From NCBI GenBank assembly GCA_035525785.1, contig DATLDQ010000113.1, positions 1 through 5,576 on the forward strand: a stretch of 5,576 nucleotides of DNA, read 5' to 3'. Below, in pieces: positions 5,465 to 5,576 of the stretch (within the stretch, counting starts at the first letter, position 1; each line of letters opens with the position of its first letter). A program made the position numbers and the translations under genes. The notes beneath the pieces were generated by a model. It was not told the origin of the DNA. It saw only the letters and a program-made list of their open reading frames with translations, and did no database searches. The DNA comes from CADEED01 sp035525785. Lineage in GTDB: Bacteria > Pseudomonadota > Gammaproteobacteria > Steroidobacterales > Steroidobacteraceae.

Positions 5465-5576
5465 ATGCGCATCGCCTTGCTCTTCGTCGCTGGCCTATTC
5501 GCCGCAGCCGCTGCGGCGGAAGAATCGTCGGCCGCTCGTGCCGCGAGGTACTACGCCGAAGGCCTCGAGCGCCCTC
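5465..5576 (+). CDS. Exported protein of unknown function (3' partial)
   Basis: An open frame runs from ATG 5465 off the window end, showing 37 residues. It begins with a clear Sec signal peptide: MRI, hydrophobic ALLFVAGLF, then a run of alanines, with likely cleavage after A18 (AAA before EE). The visible mature part (EESSAARAARYYAEGLERP) is Ala/Arg-rich and looks helical; it could open a helical-repeat domain, but nothing identifies a family. There is no Shine-Dalgarno sequence before the ATG. The gene is separated from ybeD by 101 bases with its own possible promoter, so it may belong to a different transcription unit. It is not lipB, the usual neighbour of ybeD, because LipB is cytoplasmic and lacks a signal peptide. 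Confidence 0.7.
   Translation, partial: MRIALLFVAGLFAAAAAAEESSAARAARYYAEGLERP

Overview
The window is a high-GC, tightly packed, single-strand stretch of a cell-wall (peptidoglycan) gene cluster. Protein content and order point to a gammaproteobacterium: rodA, mltB, rlpA, dacA, dat, ybeD is the arrangement around the rod-shape/elongation operon, close to the Pseudomonas order (pbpA-rodA-mltB-rlpA-dacA-ybeD). The strong GC bias at third positions and a D-amino acid aminotransferase gene between dacA and ybeD suggest a Xanthomonadales/Steroidobacter/Nevskia-like or Ectothiorhodospira-like lineage, but I cannot fix the genus from sequence alone.

Layout, all on the + strand. 1-981: rodA, missing about 42 N-terminal residues to the left. 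978-2048: mltB, starting at a GTG that overlaps the rodA stop. 2048-2974: rlpA, sharing one base with mltB. 2975-3024: a 50-base gap with a possible promoter. 3025-4176: dacA. 4192-5070: dat. 5064-5363: ybeD, overlapping dat by 7 bases. 5364-5464: a 101-base intergenic stretch with a weak hairpin, an inverted repeat and a -10-like element. From 5465 to the window end: the start of an unidentified exported protein. No stretch longer than 300 bases lacks a gene. I see no RNA gene, mobile element or CRISPR array.

How the genes work together: RodA polymerises glycan strands during elongation. MltB and RlpA are lytic transglycosylases that cut glycan strands, and the RlpA SPOR domain is expected to take it to denuded septal glycan. 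DacA trims the terminal D-Ala from stem pentapeptides. Dat interconverts D-amino acids (D-Ala to D-Glu chemistry) in the cytoplasm. YbeD is a small conserved protein that usually sits next to lipB.

This is mostly an ordinary housekeeping cluster and I do not see a new biological system in it. The points most worth a second look are an apparent Glu-to-Asp change at the PLP-nitrogen-binding residue of Dat, the absence of lipB after ybeD, and a possible leaderless promoter with an inverted repeat ahead of the last gene.
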